A DNA stretch of 64,000 bases from Neodontobutis hainanensis (lineage: Eukaryota > Chordata > Actinopteri > Gobiiformes > Odontobutidae). The position numbers were made by a program, and so were the translations under genes. Location of the stretch: the NCBI GenBank assembly GCA_024349245.1, contig JALDNG010002624.1, forward strand, positions 1-64,000, written 5' to 3'. Position 1 is the first letter of the stretch. Each line of letters begins with the position of its first letter. The notes under the pieces are model-generated. The model saw only the letters and a list, made by a program, of their open reading frames with translations. It was not told where the DNA came from and did not search any database. Positions 11,800 through 26,545 of the stretch are shown piece after piece.

Positions 11800-13733
11800 A
11801 AATATAGCTGCAAGCAGCAATGACGGGCCAAGCACTAGGCCGGCATTCAATCTCATGCCGACATAGCCGGCAGCATCAGACCAACGGCAGTAAGCATATA
11901 AAGAAATTTCAATAAGACTTCAGTCTAAATGGCTGAAAAATCATCAATACGGTCTTTAGCACTTTGATTGAATGGTTTATCACGGTCGACCAGTAACCAA
12001 ACTGATGTGTGAAACAACTAGAGTGCTCAAACTCTGCAGGCAGACTCAATGTGTTGATGGCGGCAGCATCAGACCAATGGCAGTAAGCAGTTAAAGACAT
12101 TTCAATAAGACTTCAGTCTAAATGGCTCAAAAATCATCAATACGGTCTTTAGCACTTTGATTGAATGGTTTATCACGGTCGACCTAGAGGCAGCGCAGTA
12201 ACCAAACTGATGTGTGAAACAACTAGAGTGCTCAAACTCTGCAGGCAGACTCAATGTGTTGATGGCCGGCAGCATCAGACCAATGGCAGTAAGCAGTTAA
12301 AGACATTTCAATAAAACTTCAGTCTAAATGGCTCAAAAATCATCAATACGGTCTTTAGCACTTTGTTTGAATGGTTTATCACGTCCAATCCAGAGGCAGC
12401 GCTGTAACCAAACTGATGTGTGAAACAACTAAGGTCCTCAAACTCTGCAGGCAGACTCAAGTCATGGTTCCCATAACAATTACTAAGTTTGGTTAGAATA
12501 TATTAAAGCATTGCAGAGATATAGCCCGACTTTTATTTTTGTGCGCACTAAGTTGATTTCATTTGCGCAGTATTCGACAACGGTTTGACGAATCAACTTT
12601 CTTTTAATAACTTTTGTCATCATAGTCTGAAGAAGATCTGGTTCAATTTTGGTGAAAATAGGACAAACGGTGTGGGAGGAGTTCGAAAAGTAGTTTTTGG
12701 AAAAAACATGGCAAACAGGACGTTTGTCCGAATAGGACATATTTGGTATCTGTGCTCTCGGCTTGATCCAGTGAACACATTAAGACCATTTGTTTTACAA
12801 TAGGTTAACGTAATAAAAAGTTATTAGCATATTTATTGATTTGGGTTATAACTTTTGACCACAAGGTGGCGCTGCCCCAAAACTTTTTGAGTACCTTCAG
12901 GGCTTGGTCGAAGACACATACCAAGTTTCATAATGAAGCAGCAATGCGTTCAAAAAATATAGCACTTTTGACAATATTCATTATGGCGGACGTCAAAATG
13001 GCCGATATGGGAAAATTTGGTATCGCAGGACTCGGCATGACGCACTGAATCTAAAGAGACCAGTTTTATGATTTTTGGCAAAAGCGTTCAGAAGATATAA
13101 GCAAATAATTCACTTTTTCATATCTCCTGACCACTAGGAGGCGCTGCGCCAAAACTCTGCAGGCATCCTCAAATCTTAGTTGCAATAACATGTACTAAGT
13201 TTGGTGAGAATATGTTAAAGCATTGCAGAGATATAGCCTGACTTTCATTTTTATGCGCATTAAGTCAATTTTATTTGCGCGGTATTCGAAAAACGGTTTG
13301 ACAAATCAACTTTCTTTTAATAACTTTTTGTCAGCATAGCTGAAGATGATCTGGTTCAATTTTCGTGATAATCGGACAAACGGCCTAGGAGGAGTTCGCA
13401 AAAGTACATTTTTAGAAAATTCAAAATGGCGGAAAAACTATCATGGACGGAAAATGACGTCATAGGGTGCAATCGAATCGTCATGAGCTAAGGAATCAGA
13501 GGAAAAAAGAATTTTAATTCTAGGCCTTACGGTTCAAAAGTTATTAACATAAACATAAGTCCGACTTTGGACAGTTGGTGGCGCTAGAGGGATTAAGGTA
13601 GACACTTCAGATTTGTCAGGATGACAGCTCACACTGTCCACTTTTAGTGTACCAAATTTCACAACTTTTTAGCATACGGTTCTATGGCCTACCATAGACT
13701 CCCATGCGGAATAATAATAATAATAATAATAAT
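11800..13733 (+). repeat. Array unit 6
   Basis: Three subrepeats, no foldback, CRE at 13455-13462, type B 3' end, no 55-bp tail. The ATGGCGG before the CRE carries an inserted A (ATGGACGG). Confidence 0.85.
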
Positions 13734-16367
13734 AAATATAGCTGCAAGCAGCCATGACGGGGCCAAGCACTAGGCCGGCATTCAATCTCATGCCGACATA
13801 GCCGGCAGCATCAGACCAACGGCAGTAAGCATATAAAGACATTTCAATAAGACTTTAGTCTAAATGGCTGAAAAATCATCAATACGGTCTTTAGCACTTT
13901 GATTGAATGGTTTATCACGACCAGTAACCAAACTGATGTGTGAAACAACTAGAGTGCTCAAACTCTGCAGGCAGACTCAATGTGTTGATGGCGGCAGCAT
14001 CAGACCAATGGCAGTAAGCAGTTAAAGACATTTCAATAAGACTTCAGTCTAAATGGCTCAAAAATCATCAATACGGTCTTTAGCACTTTGATTGAATGGT
14101 TTATCACGGTCGACCTAGAGGCAGCGCAGTAACCAAACTGATGTGTGAAACAACTAGAGTGCTCAAACTCTGCAGGCAGACTCAATGTGTTGATGGCGGC
14201 ACCATCAGACCAATGGCAGTAAGCAGTTAAAGACATTTTAATAAGACTTCAGTCTAAATGGCTGAAAAATCATCAATACGGTCTTTAGCACTTTGTTTGA
14301 ATGGTTTATCACGCCCAATCCAGAGGCAGCGCTGTAACCAAACTGATGTGTGAAACAACTAAGGTCCTCAAACTCTGCAGGCAGACTCAAGTCATGGTTC
14401 CCATAACAATTACTAAGTTTGGTTAGAATATATTAAAGCATTGCAGAGATATAGCCCGACTTTTATTTTTGTGCGCACTAAGTTGATTTCATTTGCGCAG
14501 TATTCGACAACGGTTTGACGAATCAACTTTCTTTAATAACTTTTTGTCATCATAGTCTGAAGAAGATCTGGTTCAATTTTGGTGAAAATAGGACAAACGG
14601 TGTGGGAGGAGTTCGAAAAAGTAGGTTTTAAAAAACAACATGGCAAACAGGACGTTTGTCCGAATAGGACATATTTGGTATCTGTGCTCTCGGCTTGATC
14701 CAGTGAACACATTAAGACCATTTGTTTTACAATAGGTTAACGTAATAAAAAGTTATTAGCATATTTATTGATTTGGGTTATAACTTTTGACCACAAGGTG
14801 GCGCTGCCCCAAAACTTTTGAGTACCTTCAGGGCTTGGTCGAAGACACATACCAAGTTTTGTAATGATGCAGCAATGCGTTCAAAAAATATAGCACTTTT
14901 TGACAATATTCATAATGGCCGACGTCAAAATGGCTGATATGGGAAAATTTGGTATCGCAGGACTCGGCATGACGCACTGAATCTAAAGAGACCAGTTTTA
15001 TGATTTTTGGCAAAAGCGTTCAGATGATATAAGCAAATATTTGACTTTTTCATATCTCCTGACCACTAGGAGGCGCTGCGCCAAAACTCTGCAGGCATCC
15101 TCAAATCTTAGTTGCAATAACATGTACTAAGTTTGGTGAGAATATGTTAAAGCATTGCAGAGATATAGCCTGACTTTCATTTTTATGCGCATTAAGTCAA
15201 TTTTATTTGCGCGGTATTCAAAAACGGTTTGACGAATCAACTTTCTTTAATAACTTTTTGTCAGCATAGCCGGAAGATGTTCTGGTTCAATTTTCGTGAT
15301 AATCGGACAAACGGTGTGGGAGGAGTTCGAAAAAGTAGGTTTTTGGAAAAAACAACATGGCAAACAGGACGTTTGTCCGAATAGGACATATTTGGTATCT
15401 GTGCTCTCGGCTTGATCCAGTGAACACATTAAGACCATTTGTTTTACAATAGGTTAACGTAATAAAAAGTTATTAGCATATTTATTGATTTGGGTTATAA
15501 CTTTTGACCACAATGGCGCTGCCCCAAAACTTTTGAGTACCTTCAGGGCTTGGTCGAAGACACATACCAAGTTTCATAATGATGCGGCAATGCGTTCAAA
15601 AAATATAGCACTTTTTGACAATATTCATAATGGCCGACTCAAAATGGCGATATGGGAAAATTTGGTATCGCAGGACTCGGCATGACGCACTGAATCTAAA
15701 GAGACCAGTTTTATGATTTTTGGCAAAAGCGTTCAGAAGATATAAGCAAATAATTCACTTTTATATCTCCTGACCACTAGGAGGCGCTGCGCCAAAACTC
15801 TGCAGGCATCCTCAAATCTTAGTTGCCAATAACATGTACTAAGTTTGGTTGAGAATATGTTAAAGCATTGCAGAGATATAGCCTGACATTTCATTTTTAT
15901 GCGCATTAAGTCAATTTTATTTGCGCGGTATTCAAAAACGGTTTGAGAATCAACTTTATTCTCATAACTTTTTGTCAGCATAGCCGGAAGATGTTCTGGT
16001 TCAATTTTCGTGATAATCGGACAAACGGCCTAGGAGGAGTTCGCAAAAGTACATTTTTTAGAAAATTCAAAATGGCGGAAAAACTATCATGGCGGAAAAT
16101 GACGTCATAGGGTGCAATCGAATCGTCATGAGCTAAGGAATCAGAGGAAAAAGAATTTTAATTTTAGGCCTTACGGTTCAAAAGTTATTAACATAAACAT
16201 AAGTCCGACTTTGGACAGTTGGTGGCGCTAGAGGGATTAAGGTAGACACTTCAGATTTGTCAGGATGACAGCTCACACTGTCCACTTTTAGTGTACCAAA
16301 TTTCACAACTTTTTAGCATACGGTTCTATGGCCTACCATAGACTCCATGCGGAATAATAATAATAAT
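13734..16367 (+). repeat. Array unit 7 (longest, with internal 714-bp duplication)
   Basis: Three subrepeats followed by a body with an extra module pair. The TGTGGGAGGAGTTCG mark of module 1 occurs at 14601 and again at 15315, 714 bp apart, so CTCF-like motifs 1 and 2 are each present twice (near 14788, 15062, 15511 and 15774). Around 15300 a module-2 sequence (CGTGATAATCGGACAAACGG) runs straight into module-1 sequence. CRE at 16100-16107, type B 3' end, no tail. Confidence 0.87.
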
Positions 16368-18102
16368 AAATATAGCTGCAAGCAGCAATGACGGGCCAAG
16401 CACAAGGCCGGCATTCAATCTCATGCCGACATAGCGGCAGCATCAGACCAACGGCAGTAAGCATATGAAGAAATTTCAATAAGACTTCAGTCTAAATGGC
16501 TGAAAAATCATCAATACGGTCTTTAGCACTTTGATTGAATGGTTTATCACGGTCGACCTAGAGGCAGCGCAGTAACCAAACTGATGTGTGAAACAACTAG
16601 AGTGCTCAAACTCTGCAGGCAGACTCAATGTGTTGATGGCCGGCAGCATCAGACCAATGGCAGTAAGCAGTTAAAGACATTTCAATAAGACTTCAGTCTA
16701 AATGGCTGAAAAATCATCAATACGATCTTTAGCACTTTGATTGAATGGTTTATCACGTCCAATCCAGAGGCAGCGCAGTAACCACACTGATGTGTGAAAC
16801 AACTAGAGTGCTCAAACTCAGCAGGCAGACTCAAGTCATGGTTGACATAACACATACTAAGTTTGGTTAGAAAATATTAAAGCATTGCAGAGATATAGCC
16901 TGACTTTTATTTTTGTGCGCACTAAGTTGATTTCATTTGCGCAGTATTCGATAACGGTTTGACGAATCAACTTTCTTTTAATAACTTTTTGTCATCATAG
17001 TCTGAAGAAGATCTGGTTCAATTTTGGTGAAAATCGGACAAACGGTGTGGGAGGAGTTCGAAAAAGTAGGGTTTTAAAGAAAGACAACATGGCAAACAGG
17101 ACGTTTGTCCGAATAGGACATATTTGGTATCTGTGCTCTCGGCTTGATCCAGTGAACACATTAAGACCATTTGTTTTACAATAGGTTAACGTAATAAAAA
17201 GTTATTAGCATATTTATTGATTTGGGTTATAACTTTTGACCACAAGGTGGCGCTCCCCCAAAACTTTTTGAGTACCTTCAGGGCTTGGTCCCGAAGACAC
17301 ATACCAAGTTTCATAATGATGCAGCAATGCGTTCAAAAAATATAGCACTTTTTGACAATATTCATAATGGCCGACGCCAAAATGGCGATATGGGAAAATT
17401 TGGTATCGCAGGACTCGGCATGACGCACTGAATCTAAAGAGACCAGTTTTATGATTTTTGGCAAAAGCGTTCAGAAGATATAAGCAAATAATTCACTTTT
17501 TCATATCTCCTGACCACTAGGAGGCGCTGCGCCAAAACTCTGCAGGCATCCTCAAATCTTAGTTGCAATAACATGTACTAAGTTTGGTTGGAATATGTTA
17601 AAGCATTGCAGAGATATAGCCTGACATTCATTTTTATGCGCATTAAGTCAATTTTATTTGCGCGGTATTCAAAAACGGTTTAACGAATCAACTTTCTTTT
17701 AATAACTTTTTGTCAGCATAGCCGGAAGATGATCTGGTTCAATTTTCGAGATAATCGGACAAACGGCCTAGGAGGAGTTCGCAAAAGTACATTTTTTAGA
17801 AAATTCAAAATGGCGGAAAAACTATCATGGCGGAAAATGACGTCATAGGGTGCAATCGAATCGTCATGAGCTAAGGAATCAGAGGAAAAAGAATTTTAAT
17901 TCTAGGCCTTACGGTTCAAAAGTTATTAACATAAACATAAGTCCGACTTTGGACAGTTGGTGGCGCTAGAGGATTAAGGTAGACACTTCAGATTTGTCAG
18001 GATGACAGGACACACTGTCCACTTTTAGTGTACCAAATTTCACAACTTTTTAGCATACGGTTCTATGGCCTACCATAGACTCCCATGCGGAATAATAATA
18101 AT
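16368..18102 (+). repeat. Array unit 8
   Basis: Two subrepeats, no foldback, CRE at 17838-17845, type B 3' end, no 55-bp tail. It is the last of five consecutive type B units. Confidence 0.85.
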
Positions 18103-20480
18103 AAATATAGCTGCAAGCAGCCATGACGGGGCCAAGCACTAGGCCGGCATTCAATCTCATGCCGACATAGCCGGCAGCATCAGACCAACGGCAGTAAGCA
18201 TATAAAGAAATTTCAATAAGACTTCAGTCTAAATGGCTGAAAAATCATCAATACGGTCTTTAGCACTTTGATTGAATGGTTTATCACGGTCGACCAGTAA
18301 CCAAACTGATGTGTGAAACAACTAGAGTGCTCAAACTCTGCAGGCAGACTCAATGTGTTGATGGCCGGCAGCATCAGACCAATGGCAGTAAGCATCTAAA
18401 GACATTTCAGTAAGACTTCAGTCTAAATGGCCAAAAAATCATCAATACGGTCTTTAGCACTTTGATTTAATGGTTTATCACGTCCAATCCAGAGGCAGCG
18501 CTGTAACCAAACTGATGTGTGAAACAACTAAGGTCCTCAAACTCTGCAGGCAGACTCAATGTGTTGATGGCTGGCACCATCAGACCAATGGCAGTAAGCA
18601 GTTAAAGACATTTCAATAAGACTTCAGTCTAAATGGCCGAAAATCACCAATATGGTCTTTAGCACTTTGATTGAATGGTTTATCACGGCCTAATTCCAGT
18701 AACCAAACTGATGTGTGAAACAACTAGAGTGCTCAAACTCTGCAGGCAGACTCAATGTGTTGATGGCTGGCAGCATCAGATCAATGGCAGTAAGCATCTA
18801 AAGACATTTCAGTAAGATTTCAGTCTAAAAGTCTTATTGAAATGTCTTTAGATGCTCACTGCCGTTGGTCTGATGCTGCCGCTATGTCGGCATGAGCTTT
18901 AATGCTCAAAACGTTATACAGTATGTTTAGACAGTTTACAACTTAAATTGTGAAAAACTAAATCGGCAGTTCTAACAAAACCAAGACTACTCAAATGCCC
19001 AGGTAACAGCATCGCTAATGGTCCAGCTCCTATGTAATACGTTATGTTATGTAATTCCCTATTTTCTAAGACTCTTGGCAGTCTCAGAAATGCCCAGTAA
19101 GCCATCTATGGTCTTTAGCACTTTGATTGAATGGTTTATCACGGCCGACCTAGAGGCAGCGCAGTAACCAAACTGATGTGTGAAACAACTAAAGTCCTCA
19201 AACTCTGCAGGCAGACTCAAGTCATGGTTGCCATAACAATTACTAAGTTTGGTTAGAAAATATTAAAGCATTGCAGAGATATAGCCTGACTTTAATTTTT
19301 GAGCGCATTAAGTCAAATTCATTTGCACGGTATTCGCAAACGGTTTGACTAATCAACTTAATTCTCATAACTCTTTGTCAGCATGGTCTGAAGATGTTAT
19401 GATTCAATTTTGGTAAAAATCGGACAAACGGTGTGGGAGGAGTTCGAAAAAGTAGGTTTTAAAAAAACAACATGGCAAACAGGACGTTTGTCCGAATAGG
19501 ACATATTTGTTATCTGTGCTCTCGGCTTGATCCAGTGAACACATTAAGACCATTTGTTTTACAATAGGTAACGTAATAAAAAGTTATTAGCATATTTATT
19601 GATTTGGGTTATAACTTTTGACCACAAGGTGGCGCTGCCCCAAAACTTTTGAGTACCTTCAGGGCTTGGTCCCAAGACACATACCAAGTTTCATAATGAT
19701 GCGGCAATGCGTTCAAAAAATATAGCACTTTTTGACAATATTCATAATGGCCGACTCTCAAAATGGCGATATGGGAAAATTTGGTATCGCAGGACTCGGC
19801 ATGACGCACTGAATCTAAAGAGACCAGTTTTATGATTTTTGGCAAAAGCGTTCAGAAGATATAAGCAAATAATTCACTTTTATATCTCCTGACCACTAGG
19901 AGGCGCTGCGCCAAAACTCTGCAGGCATCCTCAAAACATGGTTGCCATAACACGTACTAAGTTTGGTTGGAATATGTTAAAGCATTGCAGAGATATACCC
20001 CAACATTTATTTTTGTGCGCACTAAGTCGAATTCATTTGCGCGGTATTCGACAACGGTTTGAAGAATCAACTTTATTCTCATAACTTTTAGTCAGCATAG
20101 TCTGAAGAAGATCTGGTTCAATTTTCATGAAAATCGGCTACGGCCTAGGAGGAGTTCGCAAAAGTACGTTTTTAGAAAATTCAAAATGGCGGAAAAACTA
20201 TCATGGCGGAAAATGACGTCATAGGGTGCACTCGAATCGGCATGAGCTAAGGAATCAGAGGAAAAAGAATTTTAATTCTAGGCCTTACGGTTCAAAAGTT
20301 ATTAACATAAACATAAGTCCGACTTTGGACAGTTGGTGGCGCTAGAGGGATTAAGGTAGGCACTTCAGATTGGTTAGGATGACAGCTCACACTGTCCACT
20401 ATTAGTGTACCAAATTTCACAACTTTTTAGCATACGGTTCTATGGGCTGCCATAGACTTACATTGCAGGATAATAATAAT
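18103..20480 (+). repeat. Array unit 9 (foldback type)
   Basis: Four subrepeats, foldback at 18769-18880 followed by the ~190-bp segment to about 19105. CRE at 20214-20221. Type A 3' end with a short (TAA)n and no tail. Confidence 0.85.
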
Positions 20481-22194
20481 AAATATAGCTGCAAGCAGCC
20501 ATGACGGGGCCAAGCACTAGGCCGGCATTCAATCTCATGCCGACATAGCCGGCAGCATCAGACCAACGGCAGTAAGCATATAAAGAAATTTCAATAAGAC
20601 TTCAGTCTAAATGGCTGAAAAATCATCAATACGGTCTTTAGCACTTTGATTGAATGGTTTATCACGGTCGACCAGTAACCAAACTGATGTGTGAAACAAC
20701 TAGAGTGCTCAAACTCTGCAGGCAGACTCAATGTGTTGATGGCCGGCAGCATCAGACCAATGGCAGTAAGCAGTTAAAGACATTTTAATAAGACTTCAGT
20801 CTAAATGGCTGAAAAATCATCAATACGGTCTTTAGCACTTTGTTTGAATGGTTTATCACGTCCAATCCAGAGGCAGCGCTGTAACCAAACTGATGTGTGA
20901 AACAACTAAGGTCCTCAAACTCTGCAGGCAGACTCAAGTCATGGTTCCCATAACAATTACTAAGTTTGGTTAGAAAATATTAAAGCATTGCAGAGATATT
21001 GCCTGACTTTTATTTTTGTGCGCACTAAGTTGATTTCATTTGCGTAGTATTCGACAACGGTTTGACGAATCAACTTTCTTTTAATAACTTTTTGTCATCA
21101 TAGTCTGAAGAAGATCTGGTTCAATTTTGGTGAAAATCGGACAAACGGTGTGGGAGGAGTTCGAAAAAGTAGGTTTTGGAAAAAAACATGGCAAACAGGA
21201 CGTTTGTCCGAATAGGACATATTTGGTATCTGTGCTCTCGCCTTGATCCAGTGAACACATTAAGACCATTTGTTTTACAATAGGTTAACGTAATAAAAAG
21301 TTATTAGCATATTTATTGATTTGGGTTATAACTTTTGACCACAAGGTGGCGCTGCCCCAAAACTTTTGAGTACCTTCAGGGCGTGGTCGAAGACACATAC
21401 CAAGTTTCATAATGAAGCAGCAATGCGTTCAAAAATATAGCACTTTTTGACAATATTCATTATGGCCGACGCCAAAATGGCCGATATGGGAAAATTTGGT
21501 ATCGCAGGACTCGGCATGACGCACTGAATCTAAAGAGACCAGTTTTATGATTTTTGGCAAAAGCGTTCAGAAGATATAAGCAAATAATTCACTTTTTATA
21601 TCTCCTGACCAGTAGGAGGCGCTGCGCCAAAACTCTGCAGGCATCCTCAAATCATGATTGCCTTAACACGTACTAAGTTTGGTTGGAATATGTTAAAGCA
21701 TTGCAGAGATATACCCGACATTTAATTTTGTGCGCACTAAGTCGAATTTATTTGCGCGGTATTTGACAACGGTTTGAAGAATCAACTTTATTCTCATAAC
21801 TTTTAGTCAGCATAGTCTGAAGATGATCTGGTTCAATTTTCGTGAAAATCGGGGCTACGCCTAGGAGGAGTTCGCAAAAGTACGTTTTTAGAAAATTCAA
21901 AATGGCGGAAAAACTATCATGGCGGAAAATGACGTCAGAGGGTGCAATCGAATCGGCTTGAGCTAAGGAATCAGAGGAAAAAGAATTTTAATTCTAGGCC
22001 TTACGGTTCAAAAGTTATTAACATAAACATAAGTCCAACTTTGGACAGTTGGTGGCGCTAGCGGATTAAGGTAGATACTTCAAATTTGTTAGGATGACAG
22101 CTCACACTGTCCACTATGAGTGTACCAAATTTCACAACTTTTATCATACGGTTCTATGGGCTGCCATAGACTTACATTGCAGGATAATAATAAT
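20481..22194 (+). repeat. Array unit 10
   Basis: Two subrepeats and no foldback. Motif 2 reads CCAGTAGGAGGCGCTG near 21609. The CRE at 21930-21937 is followed by GAG rather than TAG, a variant shared only with unit 14. Type A 3' end, no tail. Confidence 0.85.
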
Positions 22195-24364
22195 AAATAT
22201 AGCTGCAAGCAGCCATGACGGGCCAAGCACTAGGCGGCATTCAATCTCATGCCGACATAGCCGGCAGCATCAGACCAACGGCAGTAAGCATATAAAGAAA
22301 TTTCAATAAGACTTCAGTCTAAATGGCTGAAAAATCATCAATACGGTCTTTAGCACTTTGATTGAATGGTTTATCACGGTCGACCAGTAACCAAACTGAT
22401 GTGTGAAACAACTAGAGTGCTCAAACTCTGCAGGCAGACTCAATGTGTTGATGGCCGGCAGCATCAGACCAATGGCAGTAAGCAGTTAAAGACATTTCAA
22501 TAAGACTTCAGTCTAAATGGCCGGAAAATCACCAATATGGTCTTTAGCACTTTGATTGAATGGTTTATCACGGTCGACCAGTAACCAAACTGATGTGTGA
22601 AACAACTAGAGTGCTCAAACTCTGCAGGCAGACTCAATGTGTTGATGGCTGGCAGCATCAGACCAATGGCAGTAAGCATCTAAAGACATTTCAGTAAGAT
22701 TTCAGTCTAAAAGTCTTATTGAAATGTCTTTAGATGCTCACTGCCGTTGGTCTGATGCTGCCGCTATGTCGGCATGAGCTTTAATGCTCAAAACGTTATA
22801 CAGTATGTTTAGACAGTTTACAACTTAAATTGTGAAAAACTAAATCGGCAGTTCTAACAAAACCAAGACTACTCAAATGCCCAGGTAACAGCATCGCTAA
22901 TGGTCCAGCTCCTATGTAATACGTTATGTTATGTAATTCCCTATTTTCTAAGACTCTTGGCAGTCTCAGAAATGCCCAGTGAAGCCATCTATGGTCTTTA
23001 GCACTTTGATTGAATGGTTTATCACGACCTAGAGGCAGCGCAGTAACCAAACTGATGTGTGAAACAACTAAAGTCCTCAAACTCTGCAGGCAGACTCAAG
23101 TCATGGTTGCCATAACAATTACTAAGTTTGGTTAGAAAATATTAAAGCATTGCAGAGATATAGCCTGACTTTAATTTTTGAGCGCATTAAGTCAAATTCA
23201 TTTGCACGGTATTCGCAAACGGTTTGACTAATCAACTTAATTCTCATAACTTTTGTCAGCATGGTCTGAAGATGTTATGATTCAATTTTGGTAAAAATCG
23301 GACAAACGTGTGGGAGGAGTTCAAAAAGTAGGTTTTCGAAAAACAACATGGCAACAGGACGCTTTGTCCGAATAGGACATATTTGTTATCTGTGCTCGGC
23401 TTGATCCAGTGAACACATTAAGACCATTTGTTTTACAATAGGTAACGGAATCAAAAGTTATTAGCATATTTATTGATTTGGGTTATAACTTTTGACCACA
23501 AGGTGGCGCTGCCCCAAAACTTTTGAGTACCTTCAGGGCTTGGTCCCAAGACACATACCAAGTTTCATAATGATGCGGCAATGCGATCAAAAATATAGCA
23601 CTTTTGACAATATTCATAATGGCCGACTCTCAAAATGGCCGATATGGGAAAATTTGGTATCGCAGGACTCGGCATGACGCACTGAATCTAAAGAGACCAG
23701 TTTTATGATTTTTGGCAAAAGCGCTTCAGAAGATATAAGCAAATAATTCACTTTTTATATCTCCTGACCACTAGGAGGCGCTGCGCCAAAACTCTGCAGG
23801 CATCCTCAAGTCATGGTTGCCATAACACGTACTAAGTTTGGTTGGAAAATATGTTAAAGCATTGCAGAGATATACCCCAACATTTATTTTTGTGCGCACT
23901 AAGTCAAATTCATTTGCGCGGTATTCAACAACGGTTTGAAGAATCAACTTTATTCTCATAACTTTTAGTCAGCATAGTCTGAAGAAGATCTGGTTCAATT
24001 TTCATGAAAATCGGGCTACGGCCTAGGAGGAGTTCGCAAAAGTACGTTTTTAGAAAATTCAAAATGGCGGAAAAACTATCATGGCGGAAAATGACGTCAT
24101 AGGGTGTACTCGAATCTTGAGCTAAGGAATCAGAGGAAAAAGAATTTTAATTCTAGGCCTTACGGTTCAAAAGTTATTAACATAAACATAAGTCCGACTT
24201 TGGACAGTTGGTGGCGCTAGAGGGATTAAGGTAGGCACTTCAGATTGGTTAGGATGACAGCTCACACTGTCCACTATTAGTGTACCAAATTTCACAACTT
24301 TTTAGCATACGGTTCTATGGGCTGCCATAGACTTACATTGCAGGATAATAATAATAATAATAAT
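22195..24364 (+). repeat. Array unit 11 (foldback type)
   Basis: Three subrepeats, foldback at 22651-22762 and companion segment to about 22980. CRE at 24092-24099. Type A 3' end, no tail. It begins a run of three similar foldback units (11-13). Confidence 0.85.
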
Positions 24365-26545
24365 AAATATAGCTGCAAGCAGCCATGACGGGCCAAGCAC
24401 TAGGCCGGCATTCAATCTCATGCCGACATAGCGGCAGCATCAGACCAACGGCAGTAAGCATATAAAGAAATTTCAATAAGACTTCAGTCTAAATGGCTGA
24501 AAAATCATCAATACGGTCTTTAGCACTTTGATTGAATGGTTTATCACGTACCAGTAACCAAACTGATGTGTGAAACAACTAGAGTGCTCAAACTCTGCAG
24601 GCAGACTCAATGTGTTGATGGCGCAGCATCAGACCAATGGCAGTAAGAATCTAAAGATATTTCAGTAAGACTTCAGTCTAAATGGCCAAAAATCATCAAT
24701 ACGGTCTTTAGCACTTTGATTTAATGGTTTATCACGCCCAATCCAGAGGCAGCGCTGTAACCAAACTGATGTGTGAAACAACTAAGGTCCTCAAACTCTG
24801 CAGGCAGACTCAATGTGTTGATGGCTGGCACCATCAGATCAATGGCAGTAAGCATCTAAAGACATTTCAGTAAGATTTCAGTCTAAAAGTCTTATTGAAA
24901 TGTCTTTAGATGCTCACTGCCGTTGGTCTGATGCTGCCGGTTATGTCGGCATGAGCTTTAATGCTCAAAACGTTATACAGTATGTTTAGACAGTTTACAA
25001 CTTAAATTGTGAAAAACTAAATCGGCAGTTCTAACAAAACCAAGACTACTCAAATGCCCAGGTAACAGCATCGCTAATGGTCCAGCTCCTATGTAATACG
25101 TTATGTTATGTAATTCCCTATTTTCTAAGACTCTTGGCAGTCTCAGAAATGCCCAGTAAGCCATCTATGGTCTTTAGCACTTTGATTGAATGGTTTATCA
25201 CGGCCGACCTAGAGGCAGCGCAGTAACCAAACTGATGTGTGAAACAACTAAAGTCCTCAAACTCTGCAGTCAGACTCAAGTCATGGTTGCCATAACAATT
25301 ACTAAGTTTGGTTAGAAAATATTAAAGCATTGCAGAGATATAGCCTGACTTTAATTTTTGAGCGCATTAAGTCAAATTCATTTGCACGGTATTCGCAAAC
25401 GGTTTGACTAATCAACTTAATTCTCATAACTCTTTGTCAGCATGGTCTGAAGATGTTATGATTCAATTTTGGTAAAAATCGGACAAACGGTGTGGAGGAG
25501 TTCGAAAAAGTAGGTTTTGAAAAAAACAACATGGCAAACAGGACGTTTGTCCGAATAGGACATATTTGTTATCTGTGCTCGGCATCCAGTGAACACATTA
25601 AGACCATTTGTTTTACAATAGGTAACGGAATCAAAAGTTATTAGCATATTTATTGATTTGGGTTATAACTTTTGACCACAAGGTGGCGCTGCCCCAAAAC
25701 TTTTGAGTACCTTCAGGGCTTGGTCCCGAAGACACATACCAAGTTTCATAATGATGCGGCAATGCGATCAAAAATATAGCACTTTTGACAATATTCATAA
25801 TGGCCGACTCTCAAAATGGCGATATGGGAAAATTTGGTATCGCAGGACTCGGCATGACGCACTGAATCTAAAGAGACCAGTTTTATGATTTTTGGCAAAA
25901 GCGTTCAGAAGATATAAGCAAATAATTCACTTTTTATATCTCCTGACCACTAGGAGGCGCTGCGCCAAAACTCTGCAGGCATCCTCAAAACATGGTTGCC
26001 ATAACACGTACTAAGTTTGGTTGGAATATGTTAAAGCATTGCAGAGATATACCCCAACATTTATTTTTGTGCGCACTAAGTCGAATTCATTTGCGCGGTA
26101 TTCAACAACGGTTTGAAGAATCAACTTTATTCTCATAACTTTTAGTCAGCATAGTCTGAAGAAGATCTGGTTCAATTTTCATGAAAATCGGGCTACGGCC
26201 TAGGAGGAGTTCGCAAAAGTACGTTTTTAGAAAATTCAAAATGGCGGAAAAACTATCATGGCGGAAAATGACGTCATAGGGTGTACTCGAATCGGCTTGA
26301 GCTAAGGAATCAGAGGAAAAAAGAATTTTAATTCTAGGCCTTACGGTTCAAAAGTTATTAACATAAACATAAGTCCGACTTTGGACAGTTGGTGGCGCTA
26401 GAGGGATTAAGGTAGGCACTTCAGATTGGTTAGGATGACAGCTCACACTGTCCACTATTAGTGTACCAAATTTCACAACTTTTTAGCATACGGTTCTATG
26501 GGCTGCCATAGACTTACATTGCAGGATAATAATAATAATAATAAT
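24365..26545 (+). repeat. Array unit 12 (foldback type)
   Basis: Three subrepeats, foldback at 24827-24938, CRE at 26269-26276, type A 3' end, no tail. Very similar to units 11 and 13. Confidence 0.85.
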
